Source: Mesobaculum littorinae
GTDB lineage: Bacteria > Pseudomonadota > Alphaproteobacteria > Rhodobacterales > Rhodobacteraceae
Reading direction: 5' to 3'
NCBI RefSeq assembly: GCF_004011175.1
Contig: NZ_RQXX01000001.1
Span: 920,536 to 984,535 of the forward strand
DNA: 64,000 nucleotides
Within the stretch, counting starts at the first letter, position 1; every line of letters starts with the position of its first letter. The translations under genes and the position numbers were made by a program. Of this stretch, positions 63,411-64,000 are shown piece by piece. Under the pieces are notes generated by a model, which was given only the letters and a program-made list of their open reading frames with translations, was not told the origin of the DNA and made no database searches.

Positions 63411-64000
63411 TTACTGGTCCGAAAGGCTGACGCTGTTCAGGCGCAGCCGCTTGTCGGGGGCAGGCACGAACCCCTCGACCCCGTCGGCGACGGCATAGAC
63501 CGTCTCTTCGTTGTAAAGCGGGATGTGGTACGCCTCTTCATGGGCGAGACGGGCGATCTCTTGCAGGATCTCCTCGCGCTCCGCCTGGTCGGTCGAGTTG
63601 CGTTGCTCTTCGAGCAGCGCGTTCATCTCTTCCGAGGTGCCGTAGGGGTTCCACTTTTCGCCTTCGTGGTAGGACAGGTACGCGGTGTTGTCGAAATCGA
63701 AGGTCCAGCCGCCCCAGCTGAACTGGTACATCTCGTTGGTCCGACCCTGCGGGACGATCTCGTTCAGGAACACGCCGTCCTCGATCGGGTTCAGCCCGAC
63801 CTTCAGGCCCACGTTCGCGAAGAAGCCGGTCAGCGCCTGCGCGACCTCGTTGAAGGTCGAATTGCCGGCCCGGTAGTCGATGGTCATCTCGGCGCCCTGC
63901 GGCACGCCGGCCTCTTCCAGCAGCGCCCGCGCCGCTTCGGGATCATAGGCGTAGCCTTCCATCTCGGGATCGTAGCCGAAGGACAATTCGCCCTGAAGAC
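63411..64000 (-). CDS. Peptide ABC transporter substrate-binding protein, C-terminal part (continues past window end)
   Basis: About 196 residues of the C-terminal half of a family 5 solute-binding protein are present; the frame is open to the window edge. Visible features are YDPEAARALLEEAGVPQG, IDYRAGNSTFNEVAQALTGFFANVGLKVGL (in part), the WGGWTFDFDNTAYLSY region that closes over the ligand, and the late EEAYHIPLYNEETVYAV. It should be periplasmic and deliver peptides to the two permeases downstream. Confidence 0.9.
   Translation of the reverse strand, partial: LQGELSFGYDPEMEGYAYDPEAARALLEEAGVPQGAEMTIDYRAGNSTFNEVAQALTGFFANVGLKVGLNPIEDGVFLNEIVPQGRTNEMYQFSWGGWTFDFDNTAYLSYHEGEKWNPYGTSEEMNALLEEQRNSTDQAEREEILQEIARLAHEEAYHIPLYNEETVYAVADGVEGFVPAPDKRLRLNSVSLSDQ

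Overview
The window is GC-rich chromosomal DNA from an alphaproteobacterium, most likely a member of the Rhodobacterales (Rhodobacteraceae/Roseobacteraceae group). The gene families and several gene orders point that way: dnaB-alr-radA-cvpA; valS next to a PopZ-like gene, tolC and pcm; murA-DUF2948-hisD-UPF0262; and infA-maf-RNase E/G-yacG-tRNA-Phe. Many neighbouring genes overlap by 4 bases (ATGA or GTGA), so operons are tightly packed. No assignment could be checked against a database.

Layout. 1-5320 (+): end of an EamA transporter, a P-loop ATPase, metA, a lipoprotein alpha/beta hydrolase, a PPK2 kinase and a TetR regulator. 5617-9038 (-): a GFA-domain protein, two small proteins, and an incomplete urease locus (ureD, ureA, a 32-codon ORF, ureB, but no ureC/E/F/G). 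9256-19091 (mostly +): pyrC, pyrE, dnaB, a FosA-like VOC protein, alr, a membrane/coiled-coil protein, radA and cvpA, with a tannase-family esterase on the minus strand. 19531-33205: an ABC exporter coupled to a tyrosine phosphatase, two aminotransferases, valS, cobQ, a PopZ-like acidic protein, tolC and pcm.

33735-51336 lies between tRNA-Cys and tRNA-Phe and is a nest of mobile DNA. A 15,656-bp transposon (34117-49772) has 21-bp perfect terminal inverted repeats of IS66 type (GTAAGCG...) and an 8-bp target duplication (CTTTCGAC). It sits inside the transposase gene of an IS5-family element (33915-50419), which itself abuts a broken second IS5 transposase. The transposon carries IS66 tnpA and tnpB, translationally coupled to an AAA+ ATPase and followed by a small membrane protein. 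It also carries a distant tnpC interrupted by an amber codon, a complete type I restriction-modification operon (hsdM-hsdS-hsdR plus a YgjP-type metallopeptidase) with its own HTH regulator and four copies of TTTTTCGCAA upstream, and a three-gene operon. That operon encodes a Fe(II)/2-oxoglutarate dioxygenase-like protein, a zinc-ribbon protein with a HEPN-like RNxxxH motif, and a DUF3644 protein with the same motif. It is the best candidate here for an undescribed defence system.

51446-59298 (-) is the housekeeping block murA...yacG, with a KSI-like/GNAT/nitrilase trio between UPF0262 and infA. After tRNA-Thr, 59895-64000 (-) holds a peptide ABC transporter (binding protein, two permeases) overlapping an M14-type carboxypeptidase.
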